Source: Rhodobacter maris
GTDB lineage: Bacteria > Pseudomonadota > Alphaproteobacteria > Rhodobacterales > Rhodobacteraceae
Length of the DNA: 64,000 nt
Assembly: GCF_900217815.1 (NCBI RefSeq)
Contig: NZ_OBMT01000003.1
Location: 62,001 to 126,000 of the forward strand
Reading direction: 5' to 3'
The notes below the pieces were generated by a model, which was not told the DNA's origin, searched no databases, and saw only the letters and a program-made list of their open reading frames with translations. The translations under genes and the position numbers were made by a program. This document shows positions 32,297-40,957 of this stretch, piece after piece (position 1 is the stretch's first letter; the number at the start of each line of letters is the position of its first letter).

Positions 32297-32902
32297 ATGA
32301 CGAAAGACACGATCCGGCTTCAGGCTCTCGCGGAGATCACCGGCCGCCCACGCGAAGCAATCCGCAATATCCAGAAATCCGGCGATGCGCCCTGGAACGA
32401 TGCCGATGACTTCGGAGACGCTGGCCAACGCCGTTACACCGGGCGGCACGCTTTGGCTCTCGTCATCGCTGAAGTGCTCGCGGCGCAAGGGGTGAGTGTC
32501 ACCGTCATCGGGGAAACGGTCCGGGCGCACTCCCTTGCGCTCGATAAGTTCCTCGATGAAATCGAGAACTCGATGCCGTGCACCCCGCGCTTCGTCCTCG
32601 CAATGTCGAACGCGATCGAAGACCCGTTCACCGGGATCAACTGGGAACCGGTGGCTCTCTACGGTGCGGGCACCCTCGATGAAGTTCAAAGCACGATTCT
32701 CGATGGCCTCAAGCGCGTCGGGCAAGTGCAAAAAAGCGGCAACGGCGATTTCGAATACCGCTGTGTCGCTGGCCCGTCCATCTCGCTGGCCTCGATCCCG
32801 GAGGCCTATCGGCTCCTCCGGGCGCGCGCCAAGGCGGCAGGCTATGTCGTCGACGGGCGCAGCATCTTCAAGATTTCCGATAGCGAGGAGGCGGCAGAGT
32901 GA
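32297..32902 (+). CDS. hypothetical protein with a possible MerR-like N-terminal helix-turn-helix
   Basis: This 201-residue protein begins TKDTIRLQALAEITGRPREA and has WNDADDFGDAGQRRYTGRHA (about residues 35-54), the pattern of phage proteins with a MerR-like N-terminal DNA-binding fold. The remaining 150 residues are unassigned. TAGGAGCGAAAA precedes the ATG. A 77-base AT-richer gap separates it from the previous gene and may hold a promoter. Its stop overlaps the protease start, so it could regulate or assist the head gene. Confidence 0.6.
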   Translation: MTKDTIRLQALAEITGRPREAIRNIQKSGDAPWNDADDFGDAGQRRYTGRHALALVIAEVLAAQGVSVTVIGETVRAHSLALDKFLDEIENSMPCTPRFVLAMSNAIEDPFTGINWEPVALYGAGTLDEVQSTILDGLKRVGQVQKSGNGDFEYRCVAGPSISLASIPEAYRLLRARAKAAGYVVDGRSIFKISDSEEAAE

Positions 32903-33495
32903 CCGAGGCGCTGCACATCAACGGGCTGATTGGTGAGGGCGAGAACACCACCGCGAGCGTCGGGCGCTTCCTTGAAGCGAACCCCGGCGCGGCGCAGATC
33001 ATCGTCAACTCGCCCGGGGGCGATGCGCACGAGGGGGCCGGGATCATGGCGCTTGTGCAAGATCATGGGCGGGTCACCGTGCAGGTTGTCGGGCTTGCGG
33101 CCTCTGCGGCCTCGCTGGTGGCCGTCGCGGCGAAACATGTCCTGATGCATTCCTCCGCGCATATGATGATCCATGAACCGGCTTCGGTGATCTTCGGCAC
33201 CGCGGGCGAGCTGCGCGGCGAGGCCGATACGCTCGACAAGCTCACGGGCACTTATGCCGAAGCCTATTCCCGCGCGACGGGGCAGCCGGTTGCGCGGATT
33301 CGTGCCTGGATGGCAGAGGAAACCTGGATGACAGCCGAGGAAGCCCTCGCCCTAAACTTCTGCGACGAGATCACCGGGCCGAACGAGCGCGCCCGCCCGG
33401 TGGCCGCATTCGACTACACCCGTTTCAATGCCGCCCCCCGCTCGCTGGTCCAGCTGGCGAAGTCGAAGGGCTGGACGCGGAAGGCGGAGGTCTAA
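32899..33495 (+). CDS. ClpP-like prohead maturation protease
   Basis: This 198-residue protein has the ClpP/crotonase fold used by many phage head proteases. GLAASAASLVAVAA holds the likely catalytic Ser (about residue 69), MMIHEPASVIFG the His (about 92), and AEEALALNFCDEI the Asp (about 156). The INGLIGEG strand and VNSPGGDAHEGAGIM oxyanion block precede them. In phages it sits next to the capsid gene and trims the scaffold. Here it is separated from the capsid gene by 3.5 kb of regulators but is the only other head gene. Confidence 0.85.
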   Translation: MTEALHINGLIGEGENTTASVGRFLEANPGAAQIIVNSPGGDAHEGAGIMALVQDHGRVTVQVVGLAASAASLVAVAAKHVLMHSSAHMMIHEPASVIFGTAGELRGEADTLDKLTGTYAEAYSRATGQPVARIRAWMAEETWMTAEEALALNFCDEITGPNERARPVAAFDYTRFNAAPRSLVQLAKSKGWTRKAEV

Positions 33496-33499
33496 AATT

Positions 33500-33682
33500 A
33501 TGGCTGGCCGTCCTGCCCTTGTCTCTCAGGCCGAAATCAAGCGCACTGTCGCGGCGGCGATCGAGGGCGGTTTGCGCATTGGCAAGATTGAAGTCGATCA
33601 TCGCACCGGCAAGGTCGCGATTTTCCCCGAGGGTGTCGATGCAGACGTGATCACCAACCCTTGCGACAGGCTGTTGAAATGA
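33500..33682 (+). CDS. small protein preceding the integrase
   Basis: This 60-residue protein (MAGRPALVSQAEIKRTVAAA, then IGKIEVDHRTGKVAIFPEGV) overlaps the integrase ATG by four bases. Short proteins of this shape often precede alphaproteobacterial prophage integrases. A recombination-directionality role is possible but not shown. Confidence 0.65.
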   Translation: MAGRPALVSQAEIKRTVAAAIEGGLRIGKIEVDHRTGKVAIFPEGVDADVITNPCDRLLK

Positions 33683-34752
33683 GGGGCCGCAAGAACCCTT
33701 TCCCCGGTGTTCGACCTAATCGTGTCAAGGGCCGCATCTACTGGAAATTCGAGGCCGGGGATTTTCGCTGCAACATTCCCGGCCCCTACGGCAGCCCTGC
33801 ATTCCTTGCGGCCTATGAGGCGGCGTTGCAGGGGGCCAAGGTGCCGACCTCGACCGCCGCGCCCGACACCGTAGCGTGGCTGATCGAGCAATATCTTAGC
33901 AGCCTCAAATTCAAGAACCTGTCGGATTCGCGCAAGCGCAGCATTCGCGGCGAACTCGATTGGCTCCGCGACCGGGCCGGGGACCTTCCTTTTGCGCGGA
34001 TCGAGGTCAAGCACGTCGAAGCCCTGATGGGCAAGAAGACCGGCCCGGCGGCGGCGAACACCGTCAAGAAAAACCTCTCCATGCTGTTCAACTTCGCGGC
34101 CAAGAAGCTGGGCTATTCCGGCCCCAACCCGGCGCGCTTTGCCGAGCACATGAAGACCAACCCGGACGGCTATCACACCTGGACCGATGCAGAGGTTGAC
34201 CGCTTCCTTGCCCGACATGGCCCCGGATCAAAGGCGCGTCTTGTGCTGCTTCTGGCGCTCAATACCGGCATGGCGCGGCAAGACCTTTGCGGCGTGGGCT
34301 GGCAGCATATTGCCACGCGGGAAGGCCGCGACCGGATCGCCTATCGGCGCGGCAAGACCTCTGTTGCGGCTGATCTGCCGATCCTGCCCGAACTGGCCGA
34401 GGAACTGGATAAGCTGCCCAAAGACAGGCTGCTTCTGATCACTCAGGACAAGCGCCCGATTGGCTACAAGCCCGAGACGCTGGGCAACTGGTTTAGGGAT
34501 CGGTGCAAAGAGGCGGGCGTCCCAGGCTCATTGCATGGGCTGCGCAAGGCTGGTGCAACACGCCTTGCGGATGCCGGGGCGAGCGAATGGGAAGTGGCTT
34601 CCTATCTCGCCCATACCGACACGAAAGAGGCCGCGACCTACACCAAGAAGGCCAACCGCTCGAAGCTGGCTGATAGTGGGTTCGCGAAATTGGGCAACAT
34701 GTCCAACTCAGTTACGAAGTTGGACAGGAAGGCGGTAAAACCCGATGAATAA
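33679..34752 (+). CDS. int: tyrosine recombinase (site-specific integrase)
   Basis: This 357-residue phage-type integrase has an AP2-like/arm-binding N-terminus (FPGVRPNRVKGRIYWKFEAG), a SAM-like core-binding domain (about 60-150) and the catalytic domain. The residues are R200 in NTGMAR, H286 and R289 in HGLRK, H312 in LAHTDT, and Y321 in ATYTKKAN. The gene ends 18 bases from the att core in the tRNA-Glu gene, its target. Translation is coupled to the small protein upstream by ATGA. Confidence 0.95.
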   Translation: MRGRKNPFPGVRPNRVKGRIYWKFEAGDFRCNIPGPYGSPAFLAAYEAALQGAKVPTSTAAPDTVAWLIEQYLSSLKFKNLSDSRKRSIRGELDWLRDRAGDLPFARIEVKHVEALMGKKTGPAAANTVKKNLSMLFNFAAKKLGYSGPNPARFAEHMKTNPDGYHTWTDAEVDRFLARHGPGSKARLVLLLALNTGMARQDLCGVGWQHIATREGRDRIAYRRGKTSVAADLPILPELAEELDKLPKDRLLLITQDKRPIGYKPETLGNWFRDRCKEAGVPGSLHGLRKAGATRLADAGASEWEVASYLAHTDTKEAATYTKKANRSKLADSGFAKLGNMSNSVTKLDRKAVKPDE

Positions 34753-34770
34753 CAACATGTTGCGGATTGT

Positions 34771-34788
34771 GGTGGCAGCCCGTAGGGG
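34771..34788. repeat. attR, right copy of the 18-bp att core
   Basis: It is identical to 25585-25602 and covers the 3' end of the tRNA-Glu gene, so integration restores an intact tRNA. Confidence 0.85.
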
Positions 34789-34847
34789 AGTCGAACCCCT
34801 CTTTTCAGGTTGAAAACCTGACGTCCTAACCGATAGACGAACGGGCC
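34773..34847 (-). tRNA. tRNA-Glu (anticodon TTC), island target
   Basis: On the minus strand the 75-base gene begins GGCCCGT and ends ACGGGCTGCCA with an encoded CCA. The acceptor strands pair, with a G-T at the first position. The anticodon arm reads CAGG-TTTTCAA-CCTG, giving TTC for Glu, and the T arm GGGGTTCGACTCCCC is intact. The island lies immediately past its 3' end. Confidence 0.95.
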
Positions 34848-35002
34848 ACCGTTGCTGCTTCAGCGCTTTGCCGTGCAGCGTGGGGCGGTGTTTAGGCCAG
34901 GCGTGCGTGACTCGCAAGAGGGATTTTGCAGATTTTTCAAACTTTCTTTGCGGCTCTGTAACAAGGTGGAAAATCTCACGAAAACAAAGGCTAGTGACGC
35001 CC

Positions 35003-36745
35003 TCAGGCGCGCGCTGCATCGTCAAGGCGCAGTTGTACGCGATTGCGCCCGCCCCAGCTGTTGATCTCGAGCTTGCCGGCGAGATGAAAGCGCCCCGCGC
35101 CGCCAGCCGAGAGCGCCGGGCCGAGTGGGCCGTCGAAGGCGCCGAAGGCCACGGCGTCGATCTTCGAGCCCATCCCAGCCCCGAGGGAGAACCGCAGATG
35201 GCTCTCGCCGATCCGCCGCGCCCCCGAGATCGCCATTTCGGCAAAGGCAAAGCGCGGCCCGGGCGCGCCCTGGCCGAAAGGGCCTGCCCGCTCAAGATCT
35301 TCGACGAGGGCAGGCGTTGCGGCGCCAGGCATCAACAGTCCGTCGAGCCGCAAATCGGTGGGCCCGCCCGCGCCCGCGCCCTGGCGGGCGAGGAGGTCGG
35401 CAAGGCGTGCCATCGCGGCCTCAATTCGGCCTTCCTCGACCGTCAGCCCCGCCGCCATGCGGTGCCCGCCACCCTTGACGAGAAGCCCCTCCGCCGCCAC
35501 GCGTTGCACCGCCGCGCCAAGGTCGACCCCCGCCACCGAACGCGCCGAGCCTTTGCCGATGCCGCCTTCGAGCCCGATCACCACCGCCGGGCGGTTTGTC
35601 GCCTCTTTCAGCCGTGCCGCAACGATGCCGACCACGCCCGGGTGCCAGCCCTCCCCCGCCGCCCAGACGAGCGGGCCGTCGAGCCCGCGCGCCTCGGCCT
35701 GGGCGAGGGCGGCCGCGCGCACCCGGTTCTCGATCTCGCGGCGCTCCGCATTGAGCCGGTCGAGCCGTTCCGCCAGCGCTGCCGCCTCGGTCGGGCTCTC
35801 GGTGGCGAGAAGCCGCGCGCCGAGGTCGGCCGCACCGATCCGCCCGCCCGCGTTGACGCGCGGCCCGAGCAGGAAGCCGAGGTGGTAGGCGGTGGGCGGC
35901 CGGTCGATCCGCGCCACATCGGACAGCGCCACAAGGCCGGGGCGCTCGCGCCGCGCCATCACCTTCAGCCCCTGGCGCACCAGCGCCCGGTTCACGCCGA
36001 CAAGCGGCGCCACATCGGCCACGGTCGCGAGCGCCACGAGATCCAGAAGCGCCATGAGGTCAGGGCCCTTGACCTGTTGCGCCCGCAGTTGCCGGTTCGC
36101 CTCGACCAGCATCAAAAACACCACAGAGGCGGCGCAGAGATGGCCGAGATCGCCCGGTTCGTCGGCCCGGTTCGGGTTCACGCAGGCAAGCGCGGGGGGC
36201 AGGGTCTCACCGCCGAGGTGATGGTCGAGGATCACCACATCGGCGGGCCGCGCGGCCGCCACCGGTTCGTGCGAAAGCGTGCCGCAATCGACGCAGACAA
36301 TCAGGGAATGATCGCGACCGAGTGCCTGCATGGCGGGCACATTGGGGCCATAGCCCTCGTCGATGCGGTCGGGAATGTAGAGCGTTGCGGCATGGCCGAA
36401 GGCGCGCAGCCAGATCATGAGGAGCGCCGCGGAGGCGCCGCCATCGACGTCGTAATCGGCGAAGACGGCGATCTTTTCTCGCCGATTGAGGGCGAGCAGA
36501 AAGCGCGCCGCGGCCTTTTCCATGTCCTTGAGCCGGTGCGGATCGGGCAGAAGTTCACGCAGGGTGGGCTCAAGGAAGCCCTCCGCCTGCTCGGCCGTCA
36601 CGCCGCGGGCCACCAGCACGCGGGCCAGAGGCAAGGGCAGGCGGGTCGCCTGCGCCATCGCCTCGGCCAGCCGGTCAGCCTCGATCGTCGGGCCGACCCA
36701 GCGCCGCCCCGTCAACGAATTCTCGACAGTCAGAAAAGCACTCAT
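35003..36745 (-). CDS. recJ: single-stranded-DNA-specific exonuclease RecJ
   Basis: This 580-residue 5'-3' exonuclease of the DHH superfamily works in recombination and mismatch repair. Motifs in order are KIAVFADYDVDGGASAALL, VDCGT, VVILDHHLGGETLP and GPRVNAGGRIGAADLGARLL. The DHHA1 domain contains VKGGGHRMAAGLTVEE, and an OB-like C-terminal domain follows. A candidate terminator lies upstream for glpX, so the two may be separate units. Confidence 0.96.
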   Translation of the reverse strand: MSAFLTVENSLTGRRWVGPTIEADRLAEAMAQATRLPLPLARVLVARGVTAEQAEGFLEPTLRELLPDPHRLKDMEKAAARFLLALNRREKIAVFADYDVDGGASAALLMIWLRAFGHAATLYIPDRIDEGYGPNVPAMQALGRDHSLIVCVDCGTLSHEPVAAARPADVVILDHHLGGETLPPALACVNPNRADEPGDLGHLCAASVVFLMLVEANRQLRAQQVKGPDLMALLDLVALATVADVAPLVGVNRALVRQGLKVMARRERPGLVALSDVARIDRPPTAYHLGFLLGPRVNAGGRIGAADLGARLLATESPTEAAALAERLDRLNAERREIENRVRAAALAQAEARGLDGPLVWAAGEGWHPGVVGIVAARLKEATNRPAVVIGLEGGIGKGSARSVAGVDLGAAVQRVAAEGLLVKGGGHRMAAGLTVEEGRIEAAMARLADLLARQGAGAGGPTDLRLDGLLMPGAATPALVEDLERAGPFGQGAPGPRFAFAEMAISGARRIGESHLRFSLGAGMGSKIDAVAFGAFDGPLGPALSAGGAGRFHLAGKLEINSWGGRNRVQLRLDDAARA

Positions 36746-36754
36746 GCGACGGGA

Positions 36755-36793
36755 TTACCGAAAAAGCGAAACGCCCGCCAGAGGGGCGGGCGC
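36755..36793 (-). terminator. glpX terminator (minus strand)
   Basis: CGCCCGCC at 36773-36780 pairs with GGCGGGCG at 36786-36793. Read on the minus strand it is followed by TTTCGCTTTTTC, a good T-rich tail. A second hairpin (GTGGGGGC at 36801-36808 with GCCCCCAC at 36812-36819) precedes it. Confidence 0.7.
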
Positions 36794-36862
36794 GGGGGTG
36801 TGGGGGCATGGCCCCCACGAAAAGCGGGGGGTGCGGGGGGCGGCAGCCCCCCGTTTCCTCCC

Positions 36863-37828
36863 TCACCGAATGGGATTGCGGTAGATCACATGGCGCACCG
36901 AGCCGGTTTTCGAGCGCATCAGGATCGTTTCGGTCTCGATGAACTTCGGATTGCGCTTCACGCCGCGCAGGATCGAGCCGTTCGTCACCCCGGTCGCGGC
37001 GAAGATCACATCGGCGCGCACCATGTCGTCACGTGCATAGATCTTGTCGAGATCGGTGATCCCCGCCTTTCTCGCCCGGCCGCGCTCGTCATCGTTGCGG
37101 AAGAGAAGCCTGCCCCACATCTGCCCGCCCATGCATTTGAGCGCGGAGGCCGCAAGAACGCCCTCGGGCGCGCCGCCCGAGCCCATATACATGTCGATGC
37201 CCGTCACATCGGGTTCAGCGCAGTGGATCACGCCCGCCACGTCGCCATCGGTGATCAGCCGGATTGCGGCGCCGGTGGCGCGCACTTCCTCGATCAGCGC
37301 TTCATGGCGCGGGCGTTCGAGGATGCAGCAGGTGATGTCCTGATTGGTGCAGCCCTTCGCCTTCGCGAGCGCAGCCACCCGTTCGGTCGGGGACATTTCG
37401 AGGCTGACCACGTCTTTCTCGAAGCCCGGGCCGATCGCCAGCTTGTCCATATAGACATCGGGCGCATGCAGCATTGTGCCGCGGGGCGCCATGGCGATGA
37501 CAGTGAGCGCATTGGGCATGTCTTTTGCGGTCAAGGTCGTGCCTTCGAGCGGGTCGAGCGCAATATCCACCGCCGGGCCTTCGCCGGTACCGACCTCTTC
37601 GCCGATATAGAGCATCGGCGCCTCGTCGCGCTCGCCCTCGCCGATCACCACGACACCCTTGATGTCGAGGCTGTTGAGTTGTTCGCGCATCGCGTTCACG
37701 GCGGCCTGGTCGGCGGCCTTCTCGTCGCCATGGCCGATCAGGCGGGCCGAGGCATGGGCCGCCGCTTCCGAGACCCGGGCAAGGCCCAGAGAAAGCAGTC
37801 GGTCATTGAAATCGGTGGGGGGGGTCAT
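36863..37828 (-). CDS. glpX: fructose-1,6-bisphosphatase, class II
   Basis: This 321-residue GlpX-type phosphatase has the metal-binding VVVIGEGERDEAPML and DIALDPLEGTTLTA blocks (near residues 57-97). The substrate-binding ITDGDVAGVIH and SGGAPEGVLAASALK, and the C-terminal MVRADVIFAATGVTNGS, complete the signature. It catalyses the gluconeogenic step and can act on sedoheptulose bisphosphate. It follows hom in the same direction after a 143-base gap. Confidence 0.96.
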   Translation of the reverse strand: MTPPTDFNDRLLSLGLARVSEAAAHASARLIGHGDEKAADQAAVNAMREQLNSLDIKGVVVIGEGERDEAPMLYIGEEVGTGEGPAVDIALDPLEGTTLTAKDMPNALTVIAMAPRGTMLHAPDVYMDKLAIGPGFEKDVVSLEMSPTERVAALAKAKGCTNQDITCCILERPRHEALIEEVRATGAAIRLITDGDVAGVIHCAEPDVTGIDMYMGSGGAPEGVLAASALKCMGGQMWGRLLFRNDDERGRARKAGITDLDKIYARDDMVRADVIFAATGVTNGSILRGVKRNPKFIETETILMRSKTGSVRHVIYRNPIR

Positions 37829-37971
37829 GGCTTGTCCTGTCGTGTTTGCGGGTCGTGCCCAGCTAATCCGTCGCAGTACCGGGTGACAAGCCTGTGAACG
37901 CTAACGCGAAATCGCGGTTTCGTGTGTGTGTTCCTTGGCACTCCGGGCCGAGTGGCCCGGCGCATGCGCGT

Positions 37972-39270
37972 TCAGACTTCCTCGATCCGCAGCGCAACAG
38001 GTTGCCCCTCGACCACGCCGGTCGCGGGAAGCGCGGCAATCGCCACGTCGATCGCGTCGCGGGTGGTCTTGTGGGTGACGATCAGCACCGGGGCGGTGGT
38101 GTCGGCATGGCCGTATTGGCGCATGCGCGAGATCGATACCCCCGCATCACCGAGCGCCGCCGCAACTTTGGCGAGCGCGCCGGGTTTGTCGAGAAGTTGC
38201 AAGCGCAGGTAATAGGGCGCTGGGGCGGAGACCGCGGCCGGAATCGGATCGGCAAGCCGTGCGGCGGGCTGGCCGAAGGTGGGAAGCCGCGTGCCGCGCG
38301 CGATGTCAAGCACATCGCCCATCACCGCCGAAGCGGTTGGGCCTTCGCCCGCGCCCGCGCCACGCAGCACGATCTGGCCGACCGAGTCGCCCTCGATCAC
38401 CACCATGTTGGTGCCGCCCTGCAACTGGCCGAGCGGCGAGGCGGCGGGCACGAGGCAGGGCATCATGCGCTGCTCAAGGCCGCGGCCGGTCATTTGCGCC
38501 ACACCCAGAAGTTTGATCTTGTAGCCCATGTCGGCGGCGCGGCGGATATCGTCGATCGAGATGCAGCCGATGCCCTCGAGCACGACATGCTCGAAGCTCA
38601 CCTTGGTGCCGAAGGCGATCGCGGCGAGGATCGAGAGCTTGTGGCCCGCGTCGATGCCCCCTACGTCAAGCTGCGGATCGGCCTCGAGATAGCCGAGCTG
38701 CCGCGCCTCCTCGAACACGGTCTCATAGGGGAGGCCCGCGGTTTCCATCCGGGTCAGGATATAGTTGCAGGTGCCGTTCATCACACCCATCACGCGGCGG
38801 ATCGCATTGCCTGCGAGCCCTTCGGTGAGCGCCTTGATGACCGGGATGCCGCCCGCCACAGCCGCCTCGAAGCGGATCACCCGGCCCGCGCCTTCGGCCA
38901 GTTCGGCAAGTGCCTGACCGTGATGGGCGAGCAGCGCCTTGTTCGCGGTGACGACATCCTTGCCGGCTTTCAGCGCGGCCATCGTCGCGTCTTTCGCCGC
39001 GCCCTCATGCCCGCCCATCAGCTCGACGAAAACATCCACATCCTCGCGCGTGGCGAGCGCCACCGGATCGACCTCCCAGGCGTAACTGGAAAGATCCGCA
39101 TCGCGGTTTTTGGTACGGTCGCGGGCGCTCACGGCGGTGATCACCACCTTGCGGCCGGTGCGCGCCTCGAGCATCTCGGCATGGCGCTGCACGATCTTCA
39201 CCACGCCAATGCCGACGGTGCCGAGCCCGGCGATGCCGAGGCGGAGCGGGGATGCGTCGGGGGCGGACAT
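37972..39270 (-). CDS. hom: homoserine dehydrogenase
   Basis: This 432-residue monofunctional enzyme reduces aspartate semialdehyde to homoserine. The N-terminal LRLGIAGLGTVGIGVVKIVQ is the NAD(P) motif, VVTANKALLAHHG precedes the active site, and VMNGTCNYILTRM and EADPQLDVGGIDAGHKL line it. The C-terminal 80 residues form an ACT domain (YYLRLQLLDKPGALAKVAAA) for threonine feedback. The start at 39270 is chosen over longer frames because it begins just before the Rossmann strand. It works upstream of thrC in threonine synthesis. Confidence 0.96.
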   Translation of the reverse strand: MSAPDASPLRLGIAGLGTVGIGVVKIVQRHAEMLEARTGRKVVITAVSARDRTKNRDADLSSYAWEVDPVALATREDVDVFVELMGGHEGAAKDATMAALKAGKDVVTANKALLAHHGQALAELAEGAGRVIRFEAAVAGGIPVIKALTEGLAGNAIRRVMGVMNGTCNYILTRMETAGLPYETVFEEARQLGYLEADPQLDVGGIDAGHKLSILAAIAFGTKVSFEHVVLEGIGCISIDDIRRAADMGYKIKLLGVAQMTGRGLEQRMMPCLVPAASPLGQLQGGTNMVVIEGDSVGQIVLRGAGAGEGPTASAVMGDVLDIARGTRLPTFGQPAARLADPIPAAVSAPAPYYLRLQLLDKPGALAKVAAALGDAGVSISRMRQYGHADTTAPVLIVTHKTTRDAIDVAIAALPATGVVEGQPVALRIEEV

Positions 39271-39361
39271 GGGGACCTCGTGCGTCTGGTGAGCTTTCCG
39301 CCCTGTTAGCGGTTTGGCTGCGGGCTTGCAACGCGCCCGTGGCGCGCGCCCCTTGCCGGGG

Positions 39362-39565
39362 TCACGGGGTTTCGGCCCGCAGGGCGGCGGCGCGGGCCCG
39401 CAGTGCCGCGGCGCGGGCCTCAAGTTCGGGGGCCGGCGAGGGGGTGAGCGGCTCTTCGGCGAGGAGCGTATCGACCGGCACCAGCGCCGGATAAGCCTCC
39501 TGCCCGGCACTGCCACAGGCGGAAAGGAAAAACGGCACAAGCAGAAGGAACGGTCTGAGGCGCAT
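39362..39565 (-). CDS. small predicted lipoprotein
   Basis: This 67-residue protein has a lipoprotein signal: MRLRPFLLLVPFFLSACGSA, with the lipobox Cys at residue 17. The mature part of about 50 residues ends with a Leu/Ala/Arg heptad-like helix (ARAAALRARAAALRAE), which may form a coiled coil like Lpp-type spacers. It is 91 bases upstream of hom and divergent from the TetR gene. Confidence 0.65.
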   Translation of the reverse strand: MRLRPFLLLVPFFLSACGSAGQEAYPALVPVDTLLAEEPLTPSPAPELEARAAALRARAAALRAETP

Positions 39566-39704
39566 GCGCTTTCCGGTCGGTTGCACGGGAGTCGGGTGGA
39601 CTGGCGCCACCATAGGTGGGCGCGGCGGCGGGCGCCAGAGGCGTTCGGGGGCCCCCGGTTGTTTGCGGTTGAAGGCCGAAGCCGCGTTCAGATAGCGTGG
39701 CGCA

Positions 39705-40292
39705 ATGGCACGCAAAACCGGCTCACATTCGGAAATCACCGGCCCGCGCATTCGCGCGGAGGCCTCTCGGCTCTTTGCCCGGCACGGATTCGCGGCGGTC
39801 TCGATGCGCCAGATTGCGGCGGCCGTCGGGGTGCAGGCGGGGGCGCTTTATCTCTACACCCCCGACAAGGAGGCGCTGCTCTTCGATCTTTTGAAGACAC
39901 ATATGGAGGAGTTGCTTGTCGCCTGGGCGGAGGAGCCGCGAGGAGACGGCGCGCTTGGTACGCTCGAATCCTTCGTGCGCTTCCATATTCGCTACAACCT
40001 GATGCGGGCCGAGGCGGTGTTCTTGAGTTACATGGAACTGCGCAACCTGAATGCCGCGAATTTCGCGGTGATCGAGGCGCTGCGCGGTCGCTATGAGGCC
40101 GAGCTTGAAACGATCCTGAAAGCGGGACAGGCGGAGGGCAGCCTCGTGCTGCCCGATACCAAGCTCGCGACGATGGCGATCATCGCAATGCTGACCGGGG
40201 TAACGACCTGGTATCGTGAGGGCGGGCGGCTGGGCCGTGAGACGGTCGAGACGATCTACTGGGACATGGTGCGCAAGGCGGTCGCGGCCTGA
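39705..40292 (+). CDS. TetR family transcriptional regulator
   Basis: This 195-residue regulator has an N-terminal helix-turn-helix (ARHGFAAVSMRQIAAAVGVQ, then AGALYLYTPDKEALLFDLL) and a C-terminal ligand domain of nine helices without known ligand features. The final helices carry TGVTTWYREGGRLG, typical of the TetR_C_33-like group. Targets are unknown. It is convergent with the Tad operon. Confidence 0.88.
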   Translation: MARKTGSHSEITGPRIRAEASRLFARHGFAAVSMRQIAAAVGVQAGALYLYTPDKEALLFDLLKTHMEELLVAWAEEPRGDGALGTLESFVRFHIRYNLMRAEAVFLSYMELRNLNAANFAVIEALRGRYEAELETILKAGQAEGSLVLPDTKLATMAIIAMLTGVTTWYREGGRLGRETVETIYWDMVRKAVAA

Positions 40293-40324
40293 AGCGGAAA
40301 CGGTCGCGGCGACGCGGGGGCCGG

Positions 40325-40951
40325 TTATTTGGTACTGTTCCAGACCGTCTGCGGGCCGCGCGGGCGGGTGACGACGAAATTCGAGAACCGCAGCTTCGAG
40401 CTCAACCCCTGCTGGGTCCAGGTCTCGCCATCCAGCAAAAGCGCCATGTCGCCGATGTCGAGGATCGGAAAATACGGGTAGGAGCTCTCCAGCACCACGG
40501 CCATGTCGCCCGGCGCGAGAATCGGGATCCGCTCATGCTCGGCATTGATCGAGGTGGTGGTATGCACCGAAACCCCGCTCGTCGCGGTGGTGTAGGAGGG
40601 CGCGGCGAGGGTGAAGGCTTTGCTCACGCCATCGCAATTGTCGGAGGTCTGGGCGCTGCAGGAGATCAACGTCAGCCGCAGCCAGGTGCCATCCGAGTCA
40701 CTCGTATTGGAGATATAGTCGAAGACTTTCTTCAATCCGGTCACATAGGTCGGACCGATCGCGTTGCGCTCGCGCGAGATCAGATCGGCAACGGTATAGG
40801 ACGCGCGCAACACCTGGGCGCGCATCCGGAACACATCATAGAACTGGAAGGCGATCGCGTACCAGCCAAGCAGCAACAGGCTGCCAAACAGCCCTTCGAA
40901 GACCACTGCGCCGTCGGTCTGACGCCAGAATTTGCGAAGCAGGCGTATCAT
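40325..40951 (-). CDS. TadE/TadF-like pilus assembly protein
   Basis: This 208-residue protein has the N-terminal TadE-type pseudopilin region RQTDGAVVFEGLFGSLLLLG followed by one transmembrane segment. The Glu five residues after the Gly is typical of processed pseudopilins. The remaining 160 residues are periplasmic and Ser/Thr-rich. It is the last of a three-gene operon and 33 bases from the convergent TetR stop. Confidence 0.78.
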   Translation of the reverse strand: MIRLLRKFWRQTDGAVVFEGLFGSLLLLGWYAIAFQFYDVFRMRAQVLRASYTVADLISRERNAIGPTYVTGLKKVFDYISNTSDSDGTWLRLTLISCSAQTSDNCDGVSKAFTLAAPSYTTATSGVSVHTTTSINAEHERIPILAPGDMAVVLESSYPYFPILDIGDMALLLDGETWTQQGLSSKLRFSNFVVTRPRGPQTVWNSTK

Positions 40952-40957
40952 GTCGGA

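Larger units (their letters stand above)
25585..34788 (+). mobile_element. capsid-encoding integrative island in tRNA-Glu
   Basis: An 18-base perfect repeat starting GGTGGCAGCCCG lies at 25585-25602 and 34771-34788. The right copy contains the 3' end of the tRNA-Glu gene, the classic integration site. Between the repeats are an integrase beside the tRNA, a RepA-like ATPase with a repeat cluster, a major capsid protein, a ClpP-like prohead protease, two ribbon-helix-helix repressors and a toxin-antitoxin pair. No terminase, portal, tail or lysis gene can be recognised. The size (9.2 kb) and content fit a phage satellite or a much reduced prophage rather than a complete phage. Confidence 0.85.

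Noticed and set aside
27930..33495. Gene transfer agent locus
   Set aside because: Rhodobacteraceae GTA clusters have a terminase-portal-protease-capsid-tail order. Here only capsid and protease are present, beside an integrase at an att site.
36799..36860. G-run and C-run blocks as a possible mobile-element end
   Set aside because: They are consistent with stacked terminator hairpins after glpX and have no flanking direct repeat.
34868..37897. 1009-codon open frame on the plus strand
   Set aside because: It is antisense to recJ and glpX and crosses the gap between them; the composition is His/Arg/Pro-rich with no domain. High GC explains its length.
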